From positions 1 to 40,206 of the forward strand of contig PBGD01000017.1 in assembly GCA_002718895.1 (NCBI GenBank): a stretch of 40,206 nucleotides of DNA, given 5' to 3'. The stretch is from Flavobacteriales bacterium (GTDB lineage Bacteria; Bacteroidota; Bacteroidia; Flavobacteriales; TMED113). Under the pieces are notes generated by a model. The model saw only the letters and a program-made list of their open reading frames with translations, had not been told where the DNA came from and did no database searches. How positions within the stretch are numbered: position 1 is the stretch's first letter; the number at the start of each line of letters is the position of its first letter. The position numbers and the translations under genes were made by a program. Positions 8,721 to 17,565 of the stretch are shown piece after piece.

Positions 8721-9986
8721 ATGAATTCTAAATTTGATATAAATTTTGCTCGAAAAATAGATAGTGAAGATCCTTTAAATTTTCTAAGGTCTGAATTTCA
8801 ATTTCCTAAACATTTAGGTGAAAATTCAATATATTTCACAGGTCATTCACTTGGACTGCAACACAATAATTATAAATTCTACCTTGAACAAGAGTTTAAA
8901 GACTGGAGAGATTTAGGAGTTGATGGACATTTTGACGCAAAGACACCTTGGTTAAATTATCATAAAAGCTTAGCTAATCTTTCTGCACTAATTGTTGGAG
9001 CTAAACAAAATGAAGTTGTTACTATGAATGGCCTTACAGTCAATTTGCATTTACTATTAACCTCTTTTTATCAACCTAATGGAAAAAAAAATAAAATTTT
9101 ATGTGAACCTCATTTATTTCCCTCTGATCTTTATGTGTTAAGAAGTCAAATAGAATTAAGAGGTCATAACCCCGATGAATGTCTAATTTTTTTACCCTCA
9201 GATTCAAATGGTGTCGTGAAAGACGAAGATATATATAAAACACTTGATGTTTATAAAGATGAACTTGCATTAGTTTTTTTAGGCGCAGTCAATTATTATA
9301 CAGGCCAAGTCTTTGATGTAAAAAAAATTACTGAAATTGCTCACACAAACCATATTATGGCAGGCTTTGATTTGGCTCATGCTGCTGGAAATATTGAGTT
9401 AAAATTACATGATTGGAATGTTGATTTTGCAGCATTTTGTTCTTATAAGTATCTGAATTCTGGCCCTGGCAATGTGTCTACAATTTTTATTCATTCAAAA
9501 CAAATTGACAAAGCACCATTTAGATTGTCAGGTTGGTGGGGTCATAATGAAAAAACTAGATTTTCTCTTCAAAAAAAGTTTAACGCTATTAATTCAGCTG
9601 AAGGTTGGCAGTTATCAAATGCACCAGTTTTTGGTATGTCTGTATATAGGGCTTCATTAGAAGTTTTTAACAAAGTGGGGATGAGTTCTTTATTTGAGAA
9701 GAGAATAAAATTAAATAAATATTTGGAAGGTGCCATCCATTATTTTAATGAACAATCAAAGCAAATAAAATTAAAAATAATTACTCCTGGAGATGAAGCT
9801 GAAAGAGGTGCTCAACTATCTCTTCTAATTAGTCATGATGCTAAAAAAGTTTTTAATAAATTAAGAGAAAATGGAGTTTTTATTGATTGGAGACCTCCTA
9901 ATATTATGAGATTATCTGCAGTCCCTTTATACAACAATCATGAAGATATTGCAAAGTTTATACAAGTATTAATTAAATGCACTTAA
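8721..9986 (+). CDS. kynU: Kynureninase
   Basis: This PLP enzyme splits L-kynurenine or 3-hydroxykynurenine into (3-hydroxy)anthranilate and alanine. The 421-residue length is normal. Visible landmarks are the N-terminal YFTGHSLGLQ, the MNGLTVNLHLLL segment, the PLP-pocket Asp in FDLAHAAGN, the Schiff-base lysine K243 in CSYKYLNSGPGN, and GWWGH, characteristic of kynureninases. Its 3' end overlaps the start of kynurenine 3-monooxygenase by 10 bp, which indicates translational coupling. The pair can feed 3-hydroxyanthranilate into NAD synthesis via quinolinate or serve tryptophan breakdown. Tryptophan dioxygenase, formamidase and 3-hydroxyanthranilate dioxygenase are not in the window. Confidence 0.96.
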   Translation: MNSKFDINFARKIDSEDPLNFLRSEFQFPKHLGENSIYFTGHSLGLQHNNYKFYLEQEFKDWRDLGVDGHFDAKTPWLNYHKSLANLSALIVGAKQNEVVTMNGLTVNLHLLLTSFYQPNGKKNKILCEPHLFPSDLYVLRSQIELRGHNPDECLIFLPSDSNGVVKDEDIYKTLDVYKDELALVFLGAVNYYTGQVFDVKKITEIAHTNHIMAGFDLAHAAGNIELKLHDWNVDFAAFCSYKYLNSGPGNVSTIFIHSKQIDKAPFRLSGWWGHNEKTRFSLQKKFNAINSAEGWQLSNAPVFGMSVYRASLEVFNKVGMSSLFEKRIKLNKYLEGAIHYFNEQSKQIKLKIITPGDEAERGAQLSLLISHDAKKVFNKLRENGVFIDWRPPNIMRLSAVPLYNNHEDIAKFIQVLIKCT

Positions 9987-11326
9987 GAAATAAAAATATT
10001 AGTATTGTAGGAGGGGGCTTAGTTGGAAGTCTCTTATCTATTTTTTTGTCTCAACAAGGTGCAAAAGTTTCTGTTTTTGATAAAAGATCAGATATAAGGT
10101 TAAATAAAGTTGCTGCTGGTAGATCAATTAATTTAGCTCTCTCTAATAGAGGTAGAAAAGCTTTAAGAATGCTTGATCTAGAAGATGATATTTTGAATAT
10201 CTCAGTTCCAATGTCTAAAAGAATTATGCACTCACATGAAGGAGTTTTAACTGAGCAACCATATGGACAAATTGGGCAATCTATTTACTCTGTTTCTAGA
10301 CGAGAGCTTAATATTAAGTTATTAAATATTGCAGAATCTAATTCAGTTAAAATTTTTTTTAATCAAGATTGCCATTCGGTTAATACAAATAAAACAACTT
10401 TGAAATTTAATAATGGTCAGACCATAAAATCTGATTTTATTTTTGGCACTGATGGTGCTGGCTCCATCTTAAGAAAGAATATGTCTAATAATAACACAGA
10501 TTTTCATGTAGTTGAAAATTTTATTAATTCTAGCTATAAAGAATTAACTATTTCTGCTAATAATGACAGAAGTTATAAGTTGGATCATGATGGTTTACAT
10601 ATTTGGCCAAGAAAATCTTTTATGGTAATTGCATTACCTAATCTAGATGGCACATTTACTTGCACATTATTTGCTCCTAATAAAGGAGAAAACTCTTTCT
10701 CTTCTATCAAAGATGAAGATAGTGTTAATAAATTTTTCCGAAAAGAATTTCAAGATCTTTACGAACTTATACCGGATCTTTCAAAACAATATATCACTAA
10801 TCCTACATCCAAGTTAGGTTTTGTTCGTTGCAGTTCATGGAAACAAAACAATACTATTCTTTTAGGGGATTCATGTCATGCTACTGTTCCATTTTATGGT
10901 CAGGGAATGAATTCAGGATTTGAAGATTGTTATCTTTTAAATAAATGGTTAAATAACTATAAATCATTATATGATAAAAATTTAAATCAATTTTTGCACA
11001 ACAGAATAATAGATACAACAGCAATGCAAGACTTGTCAATGGATAATTATATAGAAATGAGAGATAAAACAGCAGATCTAAATTTTTTGTTGCAAAAAAA
11101 AATTGAAACATGGTTTTCAGAAAAACATCCCGATAAGTGGCAACCGTTATATTCTATGGTTACTTTTAGTGACATGAGATACAGTTTGGCAATTAAAAAG
11201 GGAAAGCTTCAGGATAAGATTATGAAACAAATTATGATTGACAATAATTTATTTCAATCATTTGATATTAAAGAGTTAATTAAAAAAAATATCGAACAAA
11301 AAATTCTTTCTAAACTTTCAGTTTGA
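9977..11326 (+). CDS. kmo: Kynurenine 3-monooxygenase
   Basis: This FAD enzyme hydroxylates L-kynurenine to 3-hydroxykynurenine with NADPH and O2. In its 449 residues are the dinucleotide motif IVGGGLVGSLL (residues 10-20), the FAD-contact block GRSINLALSNRG (about 49-60), a DG-type motif GTDGAGS, and the C-terminal FAD motif GDSCHATVPFYGQGMNSGFEDC from residue 297. The last block is almost diagnostic of KMO within flavoprotein hydroxylases. The ATG lies inside the kynU coding end, and the stop overlaps the stop of the convergent MBL-fold gene by 9 bp. The hydrophobic C-terminal anchor of eukaryotic KMO is not obvious here. Confidence 0.95.
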   Translation: MHLRNKNISIVGGGLVGSLLSIFLSQQGAKVSVFDKRSDIRLNKVAAGRSINLALSNRGRKALRMLDLEDDILNISVPMSKRIMHSHEGVLTEQPYGQIGQSIYSVSRRELNIKLLNIAESNSVKIFFNQDCHSVNTNKTTLKFNNGQTIKSDFIFGTDGAGSILRKNMSNNNTDFHVVENFINSSYKELTISANNDRSYKLDHDGLHIWPRKSFMVIALPNLDGTFTCTLFAPNKGENSFSSIKDEDSVNKFFRKEFQDLYELIPDLSKQYITNPTSKLGFVRCSSWKQNNTILLGDSCHATVPFYGQGMNSGFEDCYLLNKWLNNYKSLYDKNLNQFLHNRIIDTTAMQDLSMDNYIEMRDKTADLNFLLQKKIETWFSEKHPDKWQPLYSMVTFSDMRYSLAIKKGKLQDKIMKQIMIDNNLFQSFDIKELIKKNIEQKILSKLSV

Positions 11327-11959
11327 TAACCCAACATATGGATTATTAATTTTTTCATATCCAATAGAAGTGTTTTGACCATGGCCACATAAAACTTCAA
11401 CTTGATTGTCTAGAATGAAAATTTTGGATTGGATACTTTTAATTAACTCTTCGTGATTGCCACCAGGCAGATCCGTTCTACCAATGCTCATAAAAAAAAG
11501 AACATCGCCAGCAATTAATTTTTGATTAGGTTCATTAAAAAAACAAATGTGGCCTGGAGAATGCCCAGGAGTCAATATGACTTTCCATGAAGTGTCACCT
11601 AAATGGATAATGTCATTTTCTTCTATAAAATCAACATTTAGTGGTGGTGGCGATAAATTAACATTGTATATTTTTGCTATTTCTTCAGCTTTTTCAAGAA
11701 GTGGAAAATCTTTTTTATGCATTTTAGCAGTTAGTTGATATTCTTCAGAAACAAATTGATTGCCAAAAATATGATCAATATGGCAGTGAGTATTTAATAA
11801 TTCTTTAGGCTCTAGATTATTGTCTTGTATATATGAAATGATTTGATTTTGTTCAAATTTGTTTGAACACCCTGGATCAATAATCATACATTCATTTCTA
11901 GAGCTAATTATATATGTATTTTCTTGAAATGAGTTAAATGTAAATTTTTTAATTTTCAT
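11318..11959 (-). CDS. MBL-fold metallohydrolase (glyoxalase II-like)
   Basis: This 213-residue cytoplasmic hydrolase is of the metallo-beta-lactamase fold. The dinuclear metal motif H58-C-H60-I-D62-H63 is in NTHCHIDHIFG, further ligands lie in LTPGHSPGH and in GDVLF, and the last His is in CGHGQNTS. The N-terminus NSFQENTYII matches the YcbL / glyoxalase-II-like group, which hydrolyses thioesters or unknown small esters. I start at the ATG whose first base is 11959 (MKIKKFTF). A longer frame to 12022 adds 21 residues that overlap the divergent M20 gene and look non-family. No partner gene reveals the substrate. Confidence 0.85.
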   Translation of the reverse strand: MKIKKFTFNSFQENTYIISSRNECMIIDPGCSNKFEQNQIISYIQDNNLEPKELLNTHCHIDHIFGNQFVSEEYQLTAKMHKKDFPLLEKAEEIAKIYNVNLSPPPLNVDFIEENDIIHLGDTSWKVILTPGHSPGHICFFNEPNQKLIAGDVLFFMSIGRTDLPGGNHEELIKSIQSKIFILDNQVEVLCGHGQNTSIGYEKINNPYVGLSN

Positions 11960-11995
11960 CTCTTTAATTAAATTTAAATAATTAAAATATATATT

Positions 11996-13204
11996 TTGCA
12001 ACACGAAGATATTAAAAACCAAGTTAAGTTGATTGCTAAATCAATTTCTGATGAAATAATAAAAATTAGACGGCATATCCACAAAAATCCTGAGTTATCT
12101 TTTCAAGAGAAAAAAACATCTAAATTTATTTGTCAAATTTTAAAAAAAAATAACATATCATTTACTACTGGAGTAGGTGGATATGGAGTTGTTGCAATCG
12201 TCAAAGGTTTAAATCCTCAATCCCATGTTTTAGGAATAAGAGCTGATATGGATGCTTTACCAATACAAGAGAAAAATAGCGTTAGTTATAAGTCTTTAAA
12301 TGATGGTGTTATGCATGCGTGTGGACATGATGTTCATACTGCTATTGTATTAGGTGCCGCTATAGTATTAAAAAAACTTAGTAATCAATTTCATGGAAGT
12401 ATTAAATTTATATTTCAACCAGCTGAAGAGAAGTTACCTGGGGGAGCTTCTTTAATGATTAAAGAAGGTGTTTTGTTAAATCCTAAAGTAGATAAAATGC
12501 TAGCATTGCATGTATATCCAGAATTTGAAGTAGGAGATGTGGGTTTTAGATCAGGAAAATATATGGCAGCATGTGATGAGTTGTCTGTTATTATCAAGGG
12601 AAAAGGTGGACATGCTGCTCTGCCAGATAAAGTAGTTAATCCTATAACCGCGGCAGCAAAAATGATTATATCTTCAAAAGAAAATGTAGATAAAGTATCA
12701 AAGGATGAAAATTATGTTTTGGAGTTCGGAGATTTTCATGCATCTGGAGCTTCCAATGTAATTCCTGAAGAAGCTATTTTTCAAGGAACTTTAAGAACTT
12801 TAAATGAATCATTTAGATCTAAAGTTCATGAAATCTTAAAATCTGAGGCAGAAAAAATTGAAAAAGATTATTCTGTTAAATGTGATTTTAAAATAATTAA
12901 GGGATATCCAGCTCTATATAATAACCCTGATTTTACAAATAGTTGCAAGCAGATTAGTAAATTTTACTTAACAGAAAATGCAGTCAAAGACTTAGGTTTA
13001 AGAATGTCTTCGGAAGATTTTTCTTTTTTCTCTCAAAATTGTCCATCTTGTTTTTTTAGATTAGGTGTTGCTAATATTAAAAAAGGTATAACTCATTTAG
13101 TACATACACCTTACTTTGATGTTGATGAATCTTGTTTAGAAATTGGAGCGGGGTTAATAAGTTATATTTCTATCATCAATTTGCGAGATCGGAAAATACT
13201 TTGA
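11996..13204 (+). CDS. M20-family amidohydrolase (HipO/IAA-amino-acid-hydrolase-like)
   Basis: This 402-residue metal-dependent peptidase-like enzyme removes acyl groups from N-acyl amino acids in characterised relatives. Metal ligands are visible as H107-A-C109-G-H-D-V-H, then FQPAEE near residue 141 and GGHAALPD in the dimerisation domain. The last ligand region is in SEDFSFF, and the tail ITHLVHTPYFDVDE is typical. The start is a TTG codon: no in-frame ATG precedes the conserved N-terminus (IRRHIHKNPELSFQE), so the TTG fits family length best. Only 36 bp separate it from the divergent MBL gene start, and its 3' end overlaps recQ by 29 bp. The natural substrate is unknown. Confidence 0.88.
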   Translation: MQHEDIKNQVKLIAKSISDEIIKIRRHIHKNPELSFQEKKTSKFICQILKKNNISFTTGVGGYGVVAIVKGLNPQSHVLGIRADMDALPIQEKNSVSYKSLNDGVMHACGHDVHTAIVLGAAIVLKKLSNQFHGSIKFIFQPAEEKLPGGASLMIKEGVLLNPKVDKMLALHVYPEFEVGDVGFRSGKYMAACDELSVIIKGKGGHAALPDKVVNPITAAAKMIISSKENVDKVSKDENYVLEFGDFHASGASNVIPEEAIFQGTLRTLNESFRSKVHEILKSEAEKIEKDYSVKCDFKIIKGYPALYNNPDFTNSCKQISKFYLTENAVKDLGLRMSSEDFSFFSQNCPSCFFRLGVANIKKGITHLVHTPYFDVDESCLEIGAGLISYISIINLRDRKIL

Positions 13205-15011
13205 TTCTCATTAATCTCATCTCTTCTTCATTATAGTCAAAATCAAAATACTCCATTGCTTCTTTTATTGAATCATTTGTAGCTTCATAAATAAAGTAAT
13301 GATATATTTCATCTTGTTGTTGATCATCAAGAATATCATTAATATGATAATTTATATTTAATTTGGTTCCAGATTGGACGATGTTTTCAAATTCAGATAT
13401 TAATTGATCCATATCAATTTTCTTTTGAAGCATAATGTCTTCAAAAGAAATCCTAAGATCAGTGCTTTGAATAATGAAAATTTTTAGATCATTTTTCTTA
13501 GCTTTAGATTTAATAGTACAATCTAGAACTTTTTCAATTTTATTTTCTTCTACATAAGATTTTATGAATTCAATAAATTTTTGACCATATTTTTCCGCTT
13601 TGCCTCTTCCAACTCCAATAATATTTTCTAATTCTTCATTACTAATCGGATAGTTTATTGCCATATCCTCTAGCGATGTGTCCTGAAAAATAATGAACGG
13701 GGGAACTTTTATCGCTTCTGAAATTTCTTTTCTAATTTTCTTTAATAAATTAAATAATTTTGGATCAAATTTATTAAGATTTACTTCATTGGTTTTTTCA
13801 TAATTTTTGGATTTACAATTGTCACATTTCTGAAGGCAGTCTTTTATAATGAAGTCTTCACCAAAATACTTTAATAATTCTGCCCTTCTACAATTTTTAC
13901 TGACTATGAAATTTACCATTTCATCAAGTAATTGTTTTGAAATTTCTTTTTCTTTAGGGTTTTTTTTATTGTTAAATTTCTGGAACTTTTCTACATCTTT
14001 TGGATCATGGAATAGTATACAATTTCCTTCACCTCCGTCTCTACCAGCTCTACCAGTTTCTTGATAATAATTTTCTAAGCTTTTCGGTAAATTGTAATGA
14101 ATAACATACCTAACATCAGGTTTATCAATTCCCATTCCAAAGGCAATTGTGGCTACAACAACATCAATGTTTTCTAATAAAAAATCATCTTGAGTTTTCA
14201 TCCTTACAGATTTTTCAAGTCCTGCATGGTAAGGCGCACTTTTTATTTGATTTATATTTAGTAATTCCGCAATTTCTTCAGCTTTTTTTCTAGACAAACA
14301 ATAAATAATCCCAGACTTATTTCCTTGCCCTCTAATAAATTTAATTATTTCCTTTTCTGCATTTGTATTTGTTCGCACTTCATAAAATAAATTTGATCTG
14401 TTAAATGAGGAAATAAGTATTTTACTATTTTCAATGCTAAGATTTTTTGCAATATCATTTTGGACTTTTTGTGTTGCTGTGGCCGTAAGAGCAATAATTG
14501 GTTGCCTACCTACTTGTTCAATTAAACTTTTTAATTTTCTATATTCTGGTCTAAAATCGTGTCCCCATTCGGAAATACAATGTGCCTCATCTATTGCAAA
14601 AAAAGAAATATTACATTTTTTTAAAAAATTAATATTTGAATCCTTATTCATTGTTTCAGGAGCAATAAATAACAATTTGGTTGTTCCGTTTAAAACATTT
14701 TGTTTAACATTTTTTTTTTGACTTTCATTTAATGTAGAGTTATAAAAATGAGCAATATTTTCATTTTTGGAATAACTTCTCATAGAATCTACTTGGTTTT
14801 TCATTAATGCAATTAGTGGAGAAATTATTATTGCAACTCCATCAAGTATTAAGGCTGGAAGTTGATAACAAAGTGATTTTCCGCCACCAGTAGGCATTAT
14901 CACAAACGTATCCTTTCCGGAAACAATTGAATTAATTGCCTTTTCTTGATTTCCTTTAAAATTTTTAAAGCCAAAAAAATTCTTTAATGTATCATGAATT
15001 AATTCTTGCAT
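13176..15011 (-). CDS. recQ: RecQ-family ATP-dependent DNA helicase
   Basis: This 3'-5' DNA helicase acts in recombination and fork repair. The 611 residues show motif I PTGGGKSLCYQLPA (about 41-54), the DEAH box at 141-144 followed by the RecQ-specific CISEWGHDFRPEY, motif VI QETGRAGRDG, and a zinc site with C374, C392, C396 and C399. Directly after it, at about 415-490, comes an HRDC domain (VPPFIIFQDTSLEDMA...NIIGVGRGKAEKYG). The RQC winged-helix domain of E. coli-type RecQ, normally between zinc site and HRDC, is not seen. About 120 charged residues follow HRDC and may hold a helix-turn-helix substitute. It diverges from kpsF over an 89-bp AT-rich gap. Confidence 0.93.
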   Translation of the reverse strand: MQELIHDTLKNFFGFKNFKGNQEKAINSIVSGKDTFVIMPTGGGKSLCYQLPALILDGVAIIISPLIALMKNQVDSMRSYSKNENIAHFYNSTLNESQKKNVKQNVLNGTTKLLFIAPETMNKDSNINFLKKCNISFFAIDEAHCISEWGHDFRPEYRKLKSLIEQVGRQPIIALTATATQKVQNDIAKNLSIENSKILISSFNRSNLFYEVRTNTNAEKEIIKFIRGQGNKSGIIYCLSRKKAEEIAELLNINQIKSAPYHAGLEKSVRMKTQDDFLLENIDVVVATIAFGMGIDKPDVRYVIHYNLPKSLENYYQETGRAGRDGGEGNCILFHDPKDVEKFQKFNNKKNPKEKEISKQLLDEMVNFIVSKNCRRAELLKYFGEDFIIKDCLQKCDNCKSKNYEKTNEVNLNKFDPKLFNLLKKIRKEISEAIKVPPFIIFQDTSLEDMAINYPISNEELENIIGVGRGKAEKYGQKFIEFIKSYVEENKIEKVLDCTIKSKAKKNDLKIFIIQSTDLRISFEDIMLQKKIDMDQLISEFENIVQSGTKLNINYHINDILDDQQQDEIYHYFIYEATNDSIKEAMEYFDFDYNEEEMRLMRIKVFSDLAN

Positions 15012-15100
15012 TATTTTATATTTTTTTTTAATCTAATAATAGTATTAAAAAAATACATTTACTTTTACTATTAAGTTAATGCTTTTTTTAGATATAAAAT

Positions 15101-16066
15101 ATGAAAAACAAGATCGAAATTTTACAAATTGGAAAGAATTTAATTCGTGAACAAGCTGATGCATTAAAGATTTTAAGTGAAAGAATAGATGATAATTTTA
15201 TTAATGTTGTTGAACTAATTGCTCAATGTTCAGGTAGGTTAATTATTTTAGGTTTGGGGAAAAGTGGTATTATAGGAAGGAAAATTTCAGGCACATTAAA
15301 TTCAACAGGCACGGTTTCATCATTTATTCATGCTAGTGATGCAATACACGGAGATGTTGGGAATATAAATAATTTTGACATTGTTATGTGTATTTCTAAG
15401 AGTGGCAATACGGATGAATTAAAAATGATTATTCCCACACTCAAAAAAATGAAAATCAAAATTATTGCAATGACAGGTAGTGTAAATTCATATTTAGCAA
15501 AAAATTCAGACTATTTATTAGATGTTTCTATTGAAAAAGAAGCTTGTCCTAATAATTTAGCGCCCACTACTAGTACAACAATGCAGTTAGTAATGGGTGA
15601 TGCATTATCAATGAGTTTACTTAAGCTCAAAAATTTTTCAAAAAAAGATTTTGCAAAATTGCATCCTGGTGGTGTTTTGGGTCGTAAATTAAGTCTAAGA
15701 GTTTCTGATTTATACAAGCAACTCCCTACTCCTCATGTTACACTAGAAGATAATATTTCACAAGTGATTATGGAAATATCAAGTAAACGAGTAGGATCTT
15801 CTGTTGTAAAGGATAATAAAAAAATTGTTGGTATAATAACTGATGGGGATCTTCGAAGAATGTTAGAAAATAACGATAGCTTTAACAATATTCGGGCTAA
15901 GGATTGTATGACACATAATCCAAAAATTATTGATGAAGACATGCTCCTTTTTGAAGCTTTTAACATTATGAAAGTTAATAATATCTCTCAACTAATAGTT
16001 ACAAAACAAAATCAATACATTGGAATTATTCATCTTCACGATATTTTAAAACATAATTTTTTTTAA
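15101..16066 (+). CDS. kpsF: D-arabinose 5-phosphate isomerase (KpsF/GutQ family)
   Basis: The enzyme converts ribulose 5-phosphate to arabinose 5-phosphate, the first step of Kdo synthesis for lipopolysaccharide. The 321 residues comprise an N-terminal sugar isomerase (SIS) domain with GLGKSGIIGRKISGTLNSTGT near residues 50-70 and the CISKSGNTDEL phosphate-binding loop, then a linker KLHPGGVLGRKL that marks this family, and two CBS domains (about 205-260 and 270-321). The gene opens a three-gene envelope operon; tatC follows after 3 bp. The whole order recQ-kpsF-tatC-lptB recurs in Bacteroidota, which supports the assignment. Confidence 0.95.
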   Translation: MKNKIEILQIGKNLIREQADALKILSERIDDNFINVVELIAQCSGRLIILGLGKSGIIGRKISGTLNSTGTVSSFIHASDAIHGDVGNINNFDIVMCISKSGNTDELKMIIPTLKKMKIKIIAMTGSVNSYLAKNSDYLLDVSIEKEACPNNLAPTTSTTMQLVMGDALSMSLLKLKNFSKKDFAKLHPGGVLGRKLSLRVSDLYKQLPTPHVTLEDNISQVIMEISSKRVGSSVVKDNKKIVGIITDGDLRRMLENNDSFNNIRAKDCMTHNPKIIDEDMLLFEAFNIMKVNNISQLIVTKQNQYIGIIHLHDILKHNFF

Positions 16067-16069
16067 AAG

Positions 16070-16849
16070 ATGAGTACAAATCAAAATACAGAATTCACGT
16101 TTTTAAAACATTTAGAAATTTTGAGATGGCATCTTGTTCGTTCAATAATTGCTATTTTATTTGGAACGATTATTGCCTTTTTTAATAAGTCTTTTTTATT
16201 TGATAAAGTTATTTTTGCATGTAAAGAAAATTCGTTTCCAACATATGTTTTCTTATGCAAATTATCTGAAAAACTATGTATTCAAGATATGCCTTTTATA
16301 TTGATGAATGTAGAAATGTCAGGACAGTTTATGATGCATATTTTAGTTTCTTTTGCGGCTGGATTAATTTTAGCTTTTCCATATATTTTAATAGAAATTT
16401 GGAAATTTATTTCACCTGCCATGTATTCCGCTGAAAGATATAATACTTTAGTTTTCTTTTTCAGTTCTCTATTTTTATTTTTTTTAGGACTTTTTTTTGG
16501 TTATTTTATAATTGTTCCATTCTCAATAAATTTTTTAAGTAGTTATAATATAAGTTTTGCTATCGAAAATAAAATTCATTTTATTTCATTTATTAAAACA
16601 ATTACAAAAATTGTTTTAACAACAGCTTTTTTATTTCAATTACCTGTCATAGTGTATTTCTTAACAAAATTTGGTATAGTAACCCCTTCTTTTTTAAAGA
16701 ACTACAGGAGGCATGCTTTTGTAATTATTTTAATTCTGGCTTCTATTTTAACACCACCAGATGTGTTTAGTCAAATTTTAATTGGTATACCAATTTTTTG
16801 TTTATATGAATTGTCTATTTTTATTTCTATTATTACAAAAACAAAATGA
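16070..16849 (+). CDS. tatC: Twin-arginine translocase subunit TatC
   Basis: TatC is the receptor of the Tat system, which exports folded proteins with RR signal peptides. The 259 residues show the N-terminal FLKHLEILRWHLVRSI (the E-H/F-L-E-L-R motif that binds the signal), six membrane spans, the conserved periplasmic loop SPAMYSAERY after FPYILIEIWKFI, and FFLGLFFGYFIIVPFSINFL. The C-terminal region holds the usual RRHAFVIILILASILTPPD block. The gene follows kpsF after 3 bp and overlaps lptB by four bases (ATGA). TatA/B is not encoded in this window. Confidence 0.96.
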   Translation: MSTNQNTEFTFLKHLEILRWHLVRSIIAILFGTIIAFFNKSFLFDKVIFACKENSFPTYVFLCKLSEKLCIQDMPFILMNVEMSGQFMMHILVSFAAGLILAFPYILIEIWKFISPAMYSAERYNTLVFFFSSLFLFFLGLFFGYFIIVPFSINFLSSYNISFAIENKIHFISFIKTITKIVLTTAFLFQLPVIVYFLTKFGIVTPSFLKNYRRHAFVIILILASILTPPDVFSQILIGIPIFCLYELSIFISIITKTK

Positions 16850-17565
16850 AACTAGAAGGTAAAAATTTAATTAAAAAATATGGCAACAGAAAAGTTGTTA
16901 ATGATGTCACAATTAAATTAGAGCAAGGTGAAGTTGTAGGTTTGTTAGGGCCAAATGGTGCCGGAAAAACCACTACCTTTTATATACTTGTTGGACTAAT
17001 ACGAAACTTTCAAGGCAGTGTCATTATTAATAATCAAGATATTTCTAATGAACCAATGTATATAAGAGCTAGAAAAGGATTGGGTTATCTTCCTCAACAA
17101 CCATCTGTGTTTACAAAAATGACTGTCGAAGATAATATATTGTCAGTTTTAGAAACTATGCATTTGGATACAAAAGACCAACTAATTGAGCTAGAAAAGA
17201 TTCTTAATGATTTCGGATTACAAAGAATAAGAAAAACAACAGCTCATTTACTTTCTGGAGGTGAAAGAAGGAGAGTTGAAATAGCTAGAGCTATTTCAAT
17301 TAAACCTAAATTTATTTTACTTGATGAACCTTTTGCTGGGGTTGATCCTATAGCGATTCAGGATATTCAACAAATGATTCAGAAGTTAGCTAATAGAAAT
17401 ATTGGCGTTTTAATTACAGATCACAATGTTAGAGAAACTCTTTCTATTACAAATCGGTCTTATTTATTGTACGATGGCAAGGTCTTAAAATATGGCATAA
17501 CTGATGAGTTAGTCAATGATTTAGAAGTTAGAAAATTATATTTAGGAGATAATTTTAAGTTTTAA
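16846..17565 (+). CDS. lptB: LPS export ABC transporter ATP-binding protein LptB
   Basis: This 239-residue ATPase drives lipopolysaccharide extraction from the inner membrane by LptFG. It shows Walker A GPNGAGKTT (about 35-43), Q-loop GYLPQQPSVF, signature LSGGERRRVEIARA and Walker B FILLDEPFAGVDP. The phrases YLPQQPS and PFAGVDPIA are characteristic of LptB, as is the ITDHNVRETL switch region. Its start overlaps the tatC stop in an ATGA junction, so translation is coupled. Its stop codon and that of the convergent purS lie in the same TTAA palindrome. Confidence 0.96.
   Translation: MKLEGKNLIKKYGNRKVVNDVTIKLEQGEVVGLLGPNGAGKTTTFYILVGLIRNFQGSVIINNQDISNEPMYIRARKGLGYLPQQPSVFTKMTVEDNILSVLETMHLDTKDQLIELEKILNDFGLQRIRKTTAHLLSGGERRRVEIARAISIKPKFILLDEPFAGVDPIAIQDIQQMIQKLANRNIGVLITDHNVRETLSITNRSYLLYDGKVLKYGITDELVNDLEVRKLYLGDNFKF

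Noticed and set aside
15037-15073. 8-bp inverted repeat (TAATAGTA / TACTATTA) in the recQ-kpsF gap
   Set aside because: Short arms with a 21-nt spacer in very AT-rich DNA are expected by chance, and no known operator fits.
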